A stretch of DNA of 64,000 bases from Dendrolimus kikuchii (GCA_019925095.2 CM034414.1:1466001-1530000); one strand, 5' to 3'; numbered from the stretch's first letter, positions 9,801 through 18,628 are shown. Made by a program: numbers and translations. Notes: generated by a model not told the origin, from the letters alone.

Positions 9801-12174
9801 AAGGAAAAATAATTTATTTGGCCAGAAAATTATAGAACTAATAAAAAGAACTCGTAAAAATAATGTACAACAGCACTACACAGTGTAATGGCCCTTTTTT
9901 CGAAATGATTCTGTTTGCAGGCACCGCACTACTCGGGAACATGATAGTGCTGTATGTGGGACTCGCTGGCTGCTTTTGCCAGAATACCCACTGAACCACG
10001 GTGTTGCTGGTGTTGCTCCTATCATCATATGGAACCTATCATATATGGAAACAAACCGTAGACGACGCCATAGCCCTTGGCTGACGTGGTGTCACTCCCG
10101 TCTGTGGGTCAGCTTTTGCTTGCGCCGACGGATGAACAATTGCTAACAAGACAACTTCGCGCCCCCCTATTAGTAGCCTGAATTTCACCAACATGACTGT
10201 CTCACAGAAGGAGTTTACGACTCCCGAAAAAAATGACTTATTCCTAAAAACATAGGGAGGCATACCCAGCAGTAGGCTTGTGGACTGTTATTGTTACACT
10301 AACCGTGGTGGGTGGTGCCAGGTTGAAGGTCTCGAAGTCTATCCTCATTTGGCAGACATTGTTGTTGTTGATCTCGACGTTGTAAGAGCACTCCAGACCT
10401 GACGACTCCTTGTTGAGGGGAGGGTTTATGAAGACAGCCACCTTCGTATTGGTTCTCACGTCACACGCGTTCACTGAAAATAAATATTAGATATAGGGGA
10501 AATTATACCATTATTGGTATCCCCTTCCACTGTTAATAGCACCATATTTAGTTGGTCAACATATCATGAAAAGTTTAGATTTTTTATTATGATACTTACA
10601 CGAGCAACAAGTGGCAAAGACTCCACAGAAGCCGATCGCCTTGCCACCTTGGGTGTTACACTGGTTCCTGGCCAAGCAGACGCCGCCGGTAGATCTGTCA
10701 GAGCTTAAGCACTGCTCCCCATTGCCAACGGAGAAGATGCTTGGGGCAGATTGACGAGGTACTGAATAAGAAATATATGAAAATGAATGTATTGATTTCA
10801 AAATGGAATGTTACAGATTATTTATTGAAACATGAGTCTACCACCGCTTACAAAGGAATTTCAGTTATTGTTAAAGGAGAAGAAGCGGCGCAAGAAACTC
10901 CTCAGCAACATATTTTTACTTCTGCGCCAGCGGCGGTGTCGCGCCGGCTAGAGGCATATGTTCTCGTATAATAAATAAACCCCCTTCGCTTGGGGGCTCC
11001 ATGTTGCGTACCTCATCGCTGCCAGTGTGGGACTATGGTGGACACGGATTATCATGTTTTTTTCTTTTTATTGCATGAGTTTAGCAGACAGGCAGACGGC
11101 CCACTTGATGAAAAGCGGTTACCATGGCCTATGGACATTTGCCACACCAAAGGTGTTACAAATGCGCTGCTGCTCTCTTATGGGAGACTGGAACCTGGTC
11201 ACTAATGCCGGAACACAACTCAAGTTTGTTATGGCAACATACTCAGGGGTGGTAGTCATCCAGTCGGGCAAATGCCCTACCACCTGGCCGTGGGTTGTTT
11301 TGTCGCCTCTTATGACAGGCCACCTGGCCGCAGGAAATTGTATTCTTTTTCCGTTCCTGCACGGATGTTTACATAATGTTGGCGGTCTCACCATGCCAAC
11401 CTCAATGACGTCATCTAATCATCTATCATCTGATACCGACCATATTAGAACCGAATGGCAAGAGGCCGGATGGAATGTCACTTATTCCTTGGAAGATGGA
11501 ACGACCGCTTGTTTGTGACGCGATATGTATCAACACGCCGCCGCCGTCACTTCTTCCAATGACTGAGTTGGGGGCTGGCGACGCTGCCTCAAAAGCTGAT
11601 GCTCTCAAAGGGCACAAATATGGAACCTTAGGAAGGGGTTACATATTTGTGACGTTTGGAGTTGAAACTTTAGATCCGTGGGGTCCATCGGCAAAAGGTT
11701 TCTTCGAAGAAATTTGCAAGAAACTCTTTGATGCCACCTGTAATCAGAAGACTGGCACATGTTTCGCCTAACTACTAAGTATAGCCATACAGCGTGGTAA
11801 TATAGCCAGCCTTCTGGGCACGCTCCCACCTGGCAGCGATTTGTTACATAGTCTTTCATATCTTTATATATATAATGCTTCTGTACGTGTGTTGATAGTG
11901 AACTCCTCCTAAACGGCTGGACCGATTTGAATAAATTTTTTTGTGTGTGTTCAAGTGGATTCTAGGATGGCTTAGATTCACAATTGGACCCGGTAGGTGG
12001 CGCTGCAATTAGGTTTCAAATTTTCTTCAGGGCAGGACAACGTCTGCCGGAACAGCTATATATATATATACTTATATACACGAAGATTAACTTACTTCTA
12101 AACAGATCTGATGCTGAACAGTAGTGTCCAATAGCGAACAGTAGAAAAACCCGCATGAAAGCCTTCACCGCCAT
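1005..12174 (-). CDS. Secreted CUB-domain protein gene, 7 exons, 3' end outside window
   Basis: Spliced host gene read from 12174 down to 1005. Exons: 12174-12096, 10761-10600, 10473-10304, 9791-9662, 9261-9120, 3203-3062, 1201-1005, all with AG acceptors and GT donors; about 340 residues are visible. Residues 1-22 form a signal peptide (MAVKAFMRVFLLFAIG then HYCSAS). Residues 46-79 form a Cys-rich module (six or more Cys, ending FATCC). Then comes the insect CUB-type pattern: a Cys-pair segment with VCQMRIDFETFNLA, a CRNDIFQVTN segment, a CGDNNGQH turn, WKIKVTQLEC, PPGCLQYH, NLAYATCFRR and YLFIPES..FCGKS. Insects have many such extracellular CUB proteins of mostly unknown role, so none is assigned. 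Phases match at every junction except exon 5/6, where phase 2 meets phase 1. Introns are packed with transposons. The final exon, expected to hold the last Cys and the stop, is not in the window. Confidence 0.88.
1309..1757 (-). mobile_element. LINE-A copy 2
   Basis: Minus-strand copy in the last visible intron of the CUB gene. (TACA)n at the left is the 3' tail; sequence runs to CCCAACTCT near 1757. The ORF is damaged: the HDERM segment is deleted and a short deletion after SEVC creates a stop near 1380. A probable TSD, ctatatatatata, lies at 1296-1308 and 1758-1770, but it is low complexity. Confidence 0.85.
1839..2124 (+). mobile_element. SINE-D copy 1, tRNA-derived, full length
   Basis: The head resembles a tRNA gene: an A-box-like tggctagcgca and a perfect B box GGTTCGATCCT, followed by an unrelated body ending in cccagcagtgggac and a gttattat tail. 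A 12-bp TSD gcataatcataa flanks it at 1827-1838 and 2125-2136, which proves retroposition and gives both ends. It lies in CUB intron 6. Confidence 0.9.
2198..2322 (+). repeat. Family J fragment (3' half)
   Basis: Diverged copy of the 3' half of hairpin retroposon J. It shares catctttgt, gtgatcacgg, gaaacgtcgg, and the terminal cgcgcttaaaagcgtt followed by gtagtttt. The 5' half is missing. Confidence 0.6.
2450..2563 (-). mobile_element. LINE-A copy 3, severely 5'-truncated
   Basis: Only the last ~115 bp including the (TACA)n tail. A 13-bp TSD ttgttaatcatta lies at 2437-2449 and 2564-2576; a few TSD bases overlap the element sequence. Confidence 0.85.
2673..2983 (+). mobile_element. Family B copy 1 (retroposon)
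   Basis: Near-complete ~310-bp copy from ccgtgcaggaacgg through gtcgtaagaggcgac and ggttccagtctcc to cctgcaataaaaaaa. The A-rich end with AATAAA defines the sense strand. It could be a SINE or the 3' UTR of a LINE; no ORF is convincing. It lies in CUB intron 6 next to exon 6. Confidence 0.75.
3062..3203 (-). CDS. CUB gene exon 6
   Basis: Acceptor CTCCAG/CCCC, donor CAA/GTACGT. It begins with two bases before CCA CCA GGT (PPGCLQYH) and so needs a phase-1 predecessor. It encodes PPGCLQYHPD, SGYFESFNYN and IANLAYATCFRR, the most recognisable CUB block of the gene, and ends in phase 2, matching exon 7. Confidence 0.9.
3697..3832 (+). mobile_element. LINE-A copy 4, 5'-truncated
   Basis: The last ~115 bp of the LINE-A ORF end and 3' tail. 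It is followed by a (TA)n run at 3829-3852. No clear TSD was seen. Confidence 0.8.
3853..3975 (-). repeat. Family S retroposon 3' end
   Basis: T-rich left end, then ataaggcaccacttaaacc and tgaggttt; this is the reverse complement of 52068-52180. Probably the 3' end of a LINE or SINE inserted on the minus strand. Confidence 0.5.
4153..4339 (+). mobile_element. LINE-A copy 5, 5'-truncated
   Basis: Begins at caaattgatcgtgtactagc and runs to the (ATGT)n tail. It carries an in-frame stop (aaatgacac for the usual aaatggcgc) near 4269. Confidence 0.8.
4756..4956 (-). mobile_element. SINE-C copy 1
   Basis: Minus-strand tRNA-like SINE; the head is at the right (cctctgtggttgagcggg when reversed, an A-box match). 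The usual B-box block is shortened to an acccggatcc remnant. Shared with 28849, 47739 and 60984. It sits inside the inverted-repeat element. Confidence 0.7.
5011..6060. repeat. 162-bp tandem repeat, about 6.5 units
   Basis: Starts of the marker cggctcgaag fall at 5011, 5173, 5335, 5497, 5659, 5821 and 5983, exactly 162 bp apart. Because 162 is 54 codons, the minus strand stays open through successive units (repeating peptide with FDQGSYIFLWSFEPDLLNLP). The frame is interrupted once near 5640, where TTA became TGA by one base change. Units differ at few positions, notably agcacgcg/agctcgcg and gctgcc/gcggcc. Whether it is translated is unknown. Confidence 0.85.
6197..6819. other. No gene recognised (CUB intron 5)
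   Basis: AT-rich intronic sequence. A 64-codon ORF at 6432-6626 has no recognisable domain and is not counted as a gene. Confidence 0.4.
6885..7000 (-). repeat. S-like retroposon 3' end
   Basis: T-rich start, then a segment reversing to cacgaataaacccatgagg. It resembles the 3' end of family S. The remaining 7001-7167 is unassigned. Confidence 0.4.
7182..7511 (-). mobile_element. LINE-A copy 6
   Basis: 5'-truncated minus copy with an open C-terminal frame (KVRKGMLRWFGH to PARELA). A 14-bp TSD attatacttgatta at 7168-7181 and 7512-7525 fixes both ends. Confidence 0.9.
7807..8117 (-). mobile_element. Helitron-like element Z
   Basis: Minus orientation: the left end reverses to ...gccgCTAGT, a Helitron-type CTAG 3' terminus with GC-rich subterminal sequence. 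The body contains aaatcggtccagctgttcac, common in lepidopteran repeats. It interrupts family H. No ORF. Confidence 0.5.
8397..8630 (-). mobile_element. Family B copy 2, diverged
   Basis: Old copy with many substitutions (gctgaagctcagcagacagg). It stops at ccttacctggctgtgg without the last ~70 bp of the family. A second copy follows 33 bp later in the same orientation. Confidence 0.65.
8663..8975 (-). mobile_element. Family B copy 3
   Basis: Full-length minus copy: poly-T with ttattgcagg at the left, cctgcacgg at the right. It lies 145 bp from CUB exon 5. Confidence 0.75.
9120..9261 (-). CDS. CUB gene exon 5
   Basis: Acceptor TTTCAG/TATACG, donor TTGGG/GTGAGT. It encodes YVRVNASLNSRTIRLNFKI and WKIKVTQLEC. 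It completes an Ile codon from exon 4 (phase 1) and ends in phase 2, which does not match exon 6. Confidence 0.88.
9366..9650 (+). mobile_element. Family B copy 4, inside a 400-bp intron
   Basis: Lacks the first ~35 bp; runs from cggccgggcggcctg to tccttcaataagaaaaaa. It fills most of CUB intron 4 (9262-9661), with its A-tail ending 11 bp from the exon 4 donor and antisense to the gene. Confidence 0.8.
9662..9791 (-). CDS. CUB gene exon 4
   Basis: Acceptor CAAAG/GTGGAT, donor CATA/GTGAGT. It encodes YTCRNDIFQVTN and LPALCGDNNGQH, the Cys-containing second strand block and CG..GQH turn of insect CUB proteins. Starts in phase 0, ends in phase 1. Confidence 0.9.
10225..10297 (+). repeat. RTE-like LINE 3' end
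   Basis: gggaggcatacccagcagta followed by ggcttgtgg and ctgttattgtt: the typical terminal sequence of many lepidopteran RTE-like LINEs, and similar to the SINE-D tail. It reaches within 6 bp of CUB exon 3. Flanking intron 3 sequence at 9950-10220 may belong to the same insertion. Confidence 0.45.
10304..10473 (-). CDS. CUB gene exon 3
   Basis: Acceptor TTTCAG/TGAACG, donor CACG/GTTAGT. It encodes NACDVRTNTKVAVFINPP and VCQMRIDFETFNLAPPTT: the start of the CUB fold, with two Cys and the conserved hydrophobic-acidic strand. Phase 1 in, phase 0 out. Confidence 0.9.
10600..10761 (-). CDS. CUB gene exon 2
   Basis: Acceptor TATTCAG/TACCTC, donor CTCGT/GTAAGT. It encodes a small Cys-rich module: EQCLSSDRSTGGVCLARNQC, then CGVFATCCS. 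The C..GxC..C..GG..C.G...CC spacing resembles the N-terminal knot seen before CUB domains in insect secreted proteins. Confidence 0.9.
10866..10935 (-). repeat. Family I/J shared module
   Basis: Contains gaagaagcggcgcaagaaac and cagcaaca, inverse to 16085-16120 and 49370-49400 and related to 54420. It is a fragment in CUB intron 1. Confidence 0.45.
11057..11366 (-). mobile_element. Family B copy 5
   Basis: Full-length minus copy in CUB intron 1, from tttttattgcatgagttt to cgttcctgcacggat. Confidence 0.75.
11390..11850 (+). pseudogene. Family X LINE ORF C-terminus, decayed
   Basis: The 11475-11771 frame contains VTFGVETLDPWGPSAKGFF, a motif widely found near the C-terminus of LINE ORF2 (FVPFAVETLGPWG type). 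After a stop and frame change, 11778-11840 reads SIAIQRGNIASLLGTLPPGS, the usual very end of these proteins. It is antisense to the CUB gene in intron 1. The homologous terminal block recurs at 40950-41062. Confidence 0.7.
11863..12060 (+). mobile_element. Family G (Helitron-like) copy 1
   Basis: Contains ctcctaaacggctggaccga, attggacccggtaggtggcg and gcaggacaacgtctgccgg. The expected CTAG end is degraded (cagctatatata). Non-coding. Confidence 0.55.
12096..12174 (-). CDS. CUB gene exon 1 with signal peptide
   Basis: ATG at 12174-12172. 26 codons: basic start, hydrophobic core FMRVFLLFAIG, then CSAS as a likely cleavage region. Donor AGAA/GTAAGT, phase 1, matching exon 2. The start is chosen because it is the first ATG giving a classical secretion signal in frame with exon 2. 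Confidence 0.87.
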
Positions 12175-12295
12175 CTTGGATTATTATCTGCAACAAACAA
12201 GCCATTTACAACTTCATCAAACTTTGGAATTCATTGCCGGTTAAAGGTGATTTACATTGACCCAGCTGATTGTAACTTCAAATTCTAAGGACGCT

Positions 12296-12337
12296 AGTGC
12301 TGAGTTCACACTGGCATCGTATAAGCAATTATATAAA
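12296..12337 (-). promoter_or_regulatory. Candidate TATA promoter of CUB gene
   Basis: Reversed, the stretch reads TTTATATAA (12337-12329), followed about 30 bp later by CTCAGCAC, an initiator-like sequence near 12301. This is about 125 bp before the ATG. Only motif spacing supports it. Confidence 0.3.
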
Positions 12338-12380
12338 TTAATTCTGATTTAATTCTTGTATGTAGTAATGTATTACTTGC

Positions 12381-12734
12381 ATACATATATACATAACTTC
12401 ACGCCAGTTCCCTTGCGGGGTAGGCACGAACAACAGAGCGCCATTCAGGCTTATTCTTACACACCTCACTTGCTTCTTTGACATTCATAGCTCTTGTCAT
12501 GCACACTCGTCTGTTCTTAAGGCTCCTGACATCACCTTCTGCTAGTACACGATCAATTTGATCATGGAAGGTGTATCGTGGCCTTCCACGACTTCTGCAT
12601 CCATCCACTTTTGCATTGTATATCTGTTTAGTCATTCTTTCATCATGCATTCTTTCCACATGCCCGAACCACCGGAGCATTCCTTTCCTTACCTTCACCC
12701 CGACACTCTCTTTCAGACCAACTCTCTTTCTTAG
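12381..12734 (-). mobile_element. LINE-A copy 7
   Basis: 5'-truncated minus copy from the (TACA)-like tail to tctctttcttag. The C-terminal frame is open (KVRKGMLRWFGH to PARELA). No secure TSD. Confidence 0.85.
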
Positions 12735-12821
12735 TAATAAATATACATGGAAAATTCAATAATGAAATAAATTAAATAATCAATGAAAAATGTGTACTTT
12801 TATTGCCATAATTTTGTCAAA

Positions 12822-13151
12822 ATTACTATATTTTTCAAGTCTACCGCGACTTGAAAAATATAGTAATCAGCGTAATGACTAGCGCACGCGTCCCATACTC
12901 CAAGGGCGCGGGTTCGATCCTGGCCGGAACGCATGCACCACTTAGGTAGTTTTCTGATCTAATGTGCATATTGTTCAATTACCAAGTAACAACGGTGAAG
13001 GAAAACATCGTGATGCAACCTGGACATCGAGATAACCGATGTGTCAAACCTGCCAAGCCGCCTTGGACAAGCGTGGCGGGTATACCGTCTGTTCCCCTTA
13101 TAAAGGGACGCCCGAGCCCAGCAATGGGACATTTATGGACTGAAATTATAC
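12822..13151 (+). mobile_element. SINE-D copy 2 with inverted 5' end
   Basis: Body 12868-13151 has the A-box-like region, B box GGTTCGATCCT and the cccagcaatgggac tail. Instead of the normal head, 12822-12867 is a perfect 19-bp inverted repeat with an 8-nt loop, and ctaccgcgac at 12841-12850 is the SINE head in reverse orientation. Confidence 0.75.
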
Positions 13152-13238
13152 TATTTTTTTTTTAAATAATGATAATTTAAAAAAAAAAGATGGAAACCCT
13201 AATCGTTATCTACTTCTGGGTTACGATATATGTGTGCA

Positions 13239-13492
13239 CTAGCTTCTGCCGGCGACGTGGTCCGCGTGGAATAGGTAAAAGAAGTAAGTTAAAAAAACCT
13301 CCGATTTTAAAACATTCTTCATTGGTGCTCCGCTCCTATTGATCTTAGCGTGATGATATATAGCCTATGGCCTTCCTCGATAAATGGGCTATCTAACACT
13401 GAAAGAATTTTTCAAATCAGACCAGTAGTTCCTGAGATTAGTGCGTTTAAACAAACAAACAAACTGTTCAGCTTTATATATTAGTATAGGAT
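13239..13492 (-). mobile_element. Family E (Helitron-like) copy 1
   Basis: Reversed, it begins TCctatactaatat, contains aaagctgaacag and ggaactactggtctgat, and ends at CTAG/T. TC start and CTAG end without TSD fit non-autonomous Helitrons. Confidence 0.65.
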
Positions 13493-13796
13493 TTATAAAT
13501 ATATGTTGCGATGTTTCGAAGTTGCTCATACAAGTTGTCTTAAACAGTTATAAGTACGTATTTTAACATAGATTTTATCTAAACGACCGTTAGAGGAAGA
13601 AATCAATCTTTAACCGGTTGTTGCCGTTACTATTTGACATATTTAACAACTATTATGTATATAACAAAACCTACAGCAGCTTACCGGTTTGGTTTAACAT
13701 TATTTATGCCCGCGACTTCCTCGCCGCTTTAAAGAATTCGGTTTTATTACGGTCGCCTGCCAATATATTTTACACGCTTTTATTTAACTTGCAATA

Positions 13797-15248
13797 GATT
13801 GGGGAAAAAGTCTTTTCGCATATAGTATGTATGAACTTGTAATAAGATCTCTTTGGCTATACCATTTGTATCTGGGTGGTTTTGGTATCATTAAAAAGTT
13901 TTAATTTTAAAGAAGACAATTCCAAATTAGAATTAGGAAAATTTGTGATTTTCATTTAGTTTTCTTATTGTTAAAATGAGTGAACCTAATGAAGAAATTC
14001 TATACATTTTAAAAATTTACTACAAAAAGGTAAAAATGCAACACAAGCCGCGAAAAAAATTTGTGATTTTTATGGACCTAATGCAGTATCTGTGAGAGTA
14101 GCCCAAATTTGGTTTAAGCGTTTTCAATCCGGAAATTTTGATATCAAAGATGCACGTCGCTCTGGTCGCCCTGTTACGGACAAAATTGATGCCATTTTTT
14201 AAAAAGTGGATTAAGATCGGCATATTAGTAGTTACGATGTAGCTGGAGAACTGGGAATTGGCCACAAAACGGTTTTGGCGCATTTGAAAAAAGCTGGGTA
14301 TACAAAAAAGCTCGATATTTGGGTGCCTCATGAGCTCACTGAAACAAACCTAATGAATCGTGTACTCATTTGTGATTCTTTATTACGACGTAATAAAACT
14401 GAACCATTTTTGAAGAAGCTGATAACTGGTGATGAAAAGTAGATCACGTACGACAGGAACGTTCGAAAAAGATCGTGGTCAAAGACCGGTCAGGCTTCAC
14501 AGACTGTGGAGAAACCCGGGTTAACTCGCAACAAGGTGATGCTGTGTGTATGGTGGGATTGGAAGGGCATTATTCATTATGAGCTGTTACCGCCAGGCAG
14601 GACCATCGATTCTGAACTGTAATGCGAACAACTGATGAGATTAAAGTAAAAAGTTGAGAGAAAGTGGCCGGAATTAATCAACAGAAGCGGTGTGGTTTTT
14701 CACCATGATAACGCTAGACCTCACACATCTTTAGCCACTCAGCAAAAAATACGAGAGTTTGGCTGGGAGGTGTTAATGCATCCGTCGTATAGTCCTGACC
14801 TTGCACCTTCAGATTTTCACCTGTTTCGGTCTCTGCAGAATTCCTTAGGCGGTGTCAAGTTAACATCACGAGAGGTCTGCCAAAACTACTTGTCGCAGTT
14901 TTTTGATCAGAAGCCCCAAAATTTTTATAGTAATGGGATCACGTCCCTACCTACAAGATGACAAAAAGTTATTGCACCTTCAGATTTTCACCTGTTTCGG
15001 TCTCTGCAGAATTCCTTAGGCAGTGTCAAGTTAACATCACGAGAGGTCTGCCAAAACTACTTGTCGCAGTTTTTTGATCAGAAGCCCCAAAATTTTTATA
15101 GCAATGGGATCACGTCCCTACCTACAAGATGGCAAAAAGTTATCCAACAAAATGGCACCTACATACTTTAGTCAAATGTAAATAAACTTTATAACAAAAC
15201 CTTTTGAATTTTTATATAAAATGCGAAGAAACTTTTTCTCCAACCTTA
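13797..15248 (+). mobile_element. Mariner element copy K1
   Basis: Inverted ends ggggaaaaagtcttttcgc (left) and gcgaagaaactttttctcc (right), TA nearby. The ORF is 13976-15171 with several stops. Motifs: WVPHEL, TGDEK then a stop in place of Trp, HHDNARPHTSL, YSPDLAPSD. This is a DD34D mariner transposase, inactive. A 171-bp segment of the 3' coding region is duplicated in tandem (14803-14973 and 14974-15144). Confidence 0.88.
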
Positions 15249-15249
15249 T

Positions 15250-15510
15250 ATGTAAGTTCGGGTGGAATCTTGCAAGTTAAATTTGACCAACTTCCCGGTT
15301 TCCGATTGAGCTAAAATTTTTCACGCATACATATATCGTGTGACAATGCAATAATATGGTACCATGGAGCTGATCAGATGATGGAATCGGAAGGTGGCCA
15401 CAGGAACTCCTGTACTAAACAAGATAGACCCGTCGTGTTTGGGCTCGTTTCACTTGTCTTGGCTAGCACTCTGCTGCTACATGATATCCAGGATCTCAAA
15501 AGCTTGTATT
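15250..15510 (+). repeat. Family N repeat fragment
   Basis: Shares tggtaccatggagctgatc, gatggaatcggaaggtggcc and ctagcactctgctgctacat with 50760-51000 and, inverted, 30600-30850. Class unclear; the short ORF here is not convincing. Confidence 0.5.
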
Positions 15511-15529
15511 TAAAAAGCTTATTTAATAA

Positions 15530-16058
15530 TATAATTTATATTCGTAATAATTTGAGCGCCTACAAGGAGTATAAGGATGTTCACAATTTCAACAACAGGC
15601 ATTGTAATAGACTGATATTGCCATCTTTTAGATTATAAAAAGTACTGTCCTCATTCTTGGGGGTCGGTATACGCTTCTTCAATAAGATTCCGAGTGAAAT
15701 GTTAGATCTGCCTTTCACTAAATTAAAAACCAAATTAAAAAGTATCTTGCTAAAAAGGGATACTACACTATTGAAGAATACTTAAATGACAAAACTTCAT
15801 TTACATAGCAGCTCGCTCCAACCTCTTATACTATATTTTGTATAACATTTTTATCTTGCCAAGCGTGTAACGAATTTGTGGAGATATGTTGCAGTATCAA
15901 ATTTTAGTACGTCATGTCATTATTATAACTATAATAATATTTACTTGCCTTCTATTGTGTCTTTGTCTTATTGAGTATGCACTGTTAGCTACAACTCCAT
16001 TAATTCTTCGAAAAGTGTAACAATAAACATTTCTGTACAAGATTTATAAAAAAAAGAA
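15530..16058 (+). pseudogene. CR1/jockey-like LINE ORF2 C-terminus and 3' UTR
   Basis: Reads EYKDVHNFNNRHCNRLILP, a stop, then IRFFNKIPSEMLDLPFTKLK and, after a one-base frame shift, KKGYYTIEEYLND. This is the conserved C-terminal tail of CR1/jockey-like ORF2 proteins. An AATAAA at 16020 and an A-rich end near 16055 close the element. Confidence 0.7.
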
Positions 16059-16069
16059 TATTTTGAGTT

Positions 16070-16264
16070 AATCAATTTTTAGGTAGGCGTGTTGCTGGGG
16101 AGTTTGTTGCCGCTTCTTCTCCTTAACAGCAACAACACGTTGCCAAGCGGTGTACATATAATACGAAGTAGATATAATTGACTTACATGTATGATCTTCA
16201 AAAAGTGTTCTCCAGTGGAACTTGTTATGAATAAAAACTTTTGAATTTGAAGAAAATAAAGCGT
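16070..16264 (+). repeat. Family I retroposon copy 1
   Basis: Contains gttgctggggagtttgttgc, aagtgttctcc and a gaataaaaacttttgaattt tail. Closely matches 49368-49556. The A-rich tail suggests a LINE 3' end or SINE. Its 5' part overlaps a module of family J. Confidence 0.55.
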
Positions 16265-17309
16265 TTGTAACAGAGCTTATGTAAAAATGAGGTAGAGATA
16301 AGAAAGAAAGAAAAATATTTAATTCTAATAGCGACACAACACTAAACGGTTAGACCCACACTTGCCAGAATTTTATTTACCATAATTTCATCTGCTATAT
16401 TGGTCAACAGACATAATATTGCTTCTCATAATTTTATATGTCATACTCAATGTTTACTATATTAGTCAGGTGCTAGAAACTTTGTTACCCATAAAGTCAA
16501 TTTAAATAACATCATTTGTTATCATCGTTGTAACCAAAACTCGATTTTTCAGGAGAGCCGAAAAACAAAATATAAATATTATTTCGGACATAACTTTTTT
16601 GATTCTTGGCTTAAATAAACCATTCTAAAACCAAAAGTTTTAAAATTTTATGATGCAAAACACTGTTAAATTATATTTGAAATAGATTTAAAAATAACAA
16701 AAACAGCTTTCTTATACGCCCCGGAAAATTGCATGTTTGGGGCGTTTAAACCCTAAAAATCTATGGATGTGTGATCAGAGATGGTTGTAACTGCCAATTT
16801 GCCTACTAATTCTATCAGTTTGTAGACTGTTGCTTTGTTTTCTTCAGTTGATTAAATATCAAGTAAAGAGAGAAAATAAGAAATTCTTTTCTTTCTTTAT
16901 TTGCCTATTTAATTTCAATTTTATTTATTAACTTAGTATATCAATTTATCAACTCAGACAACTAATTAAACAAATAATTATTAATTTTACCCATACTTAG
17001 TTGCTTGTTTTACCTAAAAGCTATTCAATAACTCATCTTATTCATTATAAAAGAAAATAAAATTGCTCGTACGATCCAAAACTAAACATATTTCGACGTA
17101 AAATATTAGGCGTAAAAACATTTGTATCATCTACGGTGTCGTTTACTACCCTCGCGTTTATGATCATTAACATTGGTTGCTGTTACGACACAAAATCTAA
17201 AACTATATGTTTTATTTTCTACACAAAATGGGGTCGTAAACACCATTTTTTGGCGAATTGGAACACTTTACATATATTGATCGATAGAGGAGAAAAAATT
17301 AAGTTTGAT
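16265..17309. other. No gene recognised
   Basis: AT-rich. An 82-codon ORF at 17136-17384 runs into retroposon P and shows no domain. Confidence 0.4.
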
Positions 17310-17321
17310 CTAAAACCACAG

Positions 17322-17638
17322 TTTTTTTTTGGACTTTATGGCTTGGCAGCTAGGCCTTTAAGCCAGATCTTAGATTCAATGTAGTTTCTTAATTTTCTTA
17401 AACCTATGTGTAGCACAGCTGAACTGTAGGTTATCAGCTAGTGCCATTCAACGAAGTTCTTGTGACAACTCAAAAGGCATTTGACTTTACAGTTCACATT
17501 TCTCACAAAAACACATAATTACTACTCAAAAACTATCAATATCCTACACCTATTGTTCATTTTAGAGTAATTTTACACATTTTTAGAAAATAAAACTGCA
17601 CAGCACAAGGTCCCCTTTCAGTTCCCGCCAAAAACTTC
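17322..17638 (-). mobile_element. Retroposon P copy 1
   Basis: Poly-T at the left (A-tail of the minus strand), 5' end at the right (reads gaagtttttggcgggaactg on the minus strand). A 12-bp TSD ctaaaaccacag lies at 17310-17321 and 17639-17650. No LINE motif, no clear A/B box. The same unit with its own TSD is at 49663-49980. Confidence 0.8.
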
Positions 17639-17650
17639 CTAAAACCACAG

Positions 17651-18628
17651 ATGGTCAATACTCATTACTAGAGCTGGGTAGGACATGATTTTAAAACATT
17701 TTGTACTTAACCAGTACAATGAAGCACTTCAAATGAGGCGAGGAGATTTGTATGGTTTGCACCGCGGCAGTACATTTCTGAGCGTCATTCCCTCATTTAA
17801 TTTTGTCCCGTACAAAACTTCTAGTTCGGAAATGTTCGTTAAGAATCGGATGTGATCGGCCTCGGGCACCTCATTTTACTAGCAGTCGTACATGTCATGT
17901 TGTCCCTCTTTCCCATGTGAATATCCGTAGAGGCGTTATTGAACTATTGTCCTCATTCCGTCCTTCCTCTTACCTTTGACGCGTGAGTAGTAGCGGGACA
18001 AAAATTTTGAAGTAGTCATGGGAAAAGAGTGATATATATCTTTTTGATACAAAGATATATATAACTCTTTTATATCTTTAACTCTTTATCTTTACAGTGA
18101 ATAGTGTCAGTGTCAAGGTGAGTTATTATCTGTGAGTGACATACTGATAAAATAATATGAAAAAATAAATAAACAAATACAGTGAAAAAACATAATAAAA
18201 TTAATTACATTAAAACAAAATTACACCATAAAACTATAGTGTTACGATTTATTTTGGCTTGCTATTATATTCGGTTTCCTTGTTCACCTACTACGCATGC
18301 GCAGGGCGCGGGCTAATAATTCTTTCTCTTTTCTTTCTACTCTAGTTTCTTCTCATTCGGATCTGTAGTCATCGCGTGGAACAGGAATGAACTAAGGCGT
18401 TAAAGATATAAAGACACATTTTGAACGCAAGTGATATACAGATCTAATCACTCTTCGCGTCGGATATATATCTTTTGAGTTAATCACTCAGGAGTTACAC
18501 ACCGCTATTTTGAAGTAAATTTTGAGACGTAACACTACAAATCTATTTTGTACTTGACAAATATACTGCCTCACATGTGTACTCATCACTACTCATTACT
18601 ACTATCACAGTATAAAGATTTTATATCA
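17651..18628. other. No gene recognised
   Basis: Moderately AT-rich. Two tatatatctttt-type palindromic clusters occur at 18030-18060 and 18465-18480. Starts with actagagctgggtagg, reminiscent of a hAT MITE end, but no matching right end was found. Confidence 0.35.
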
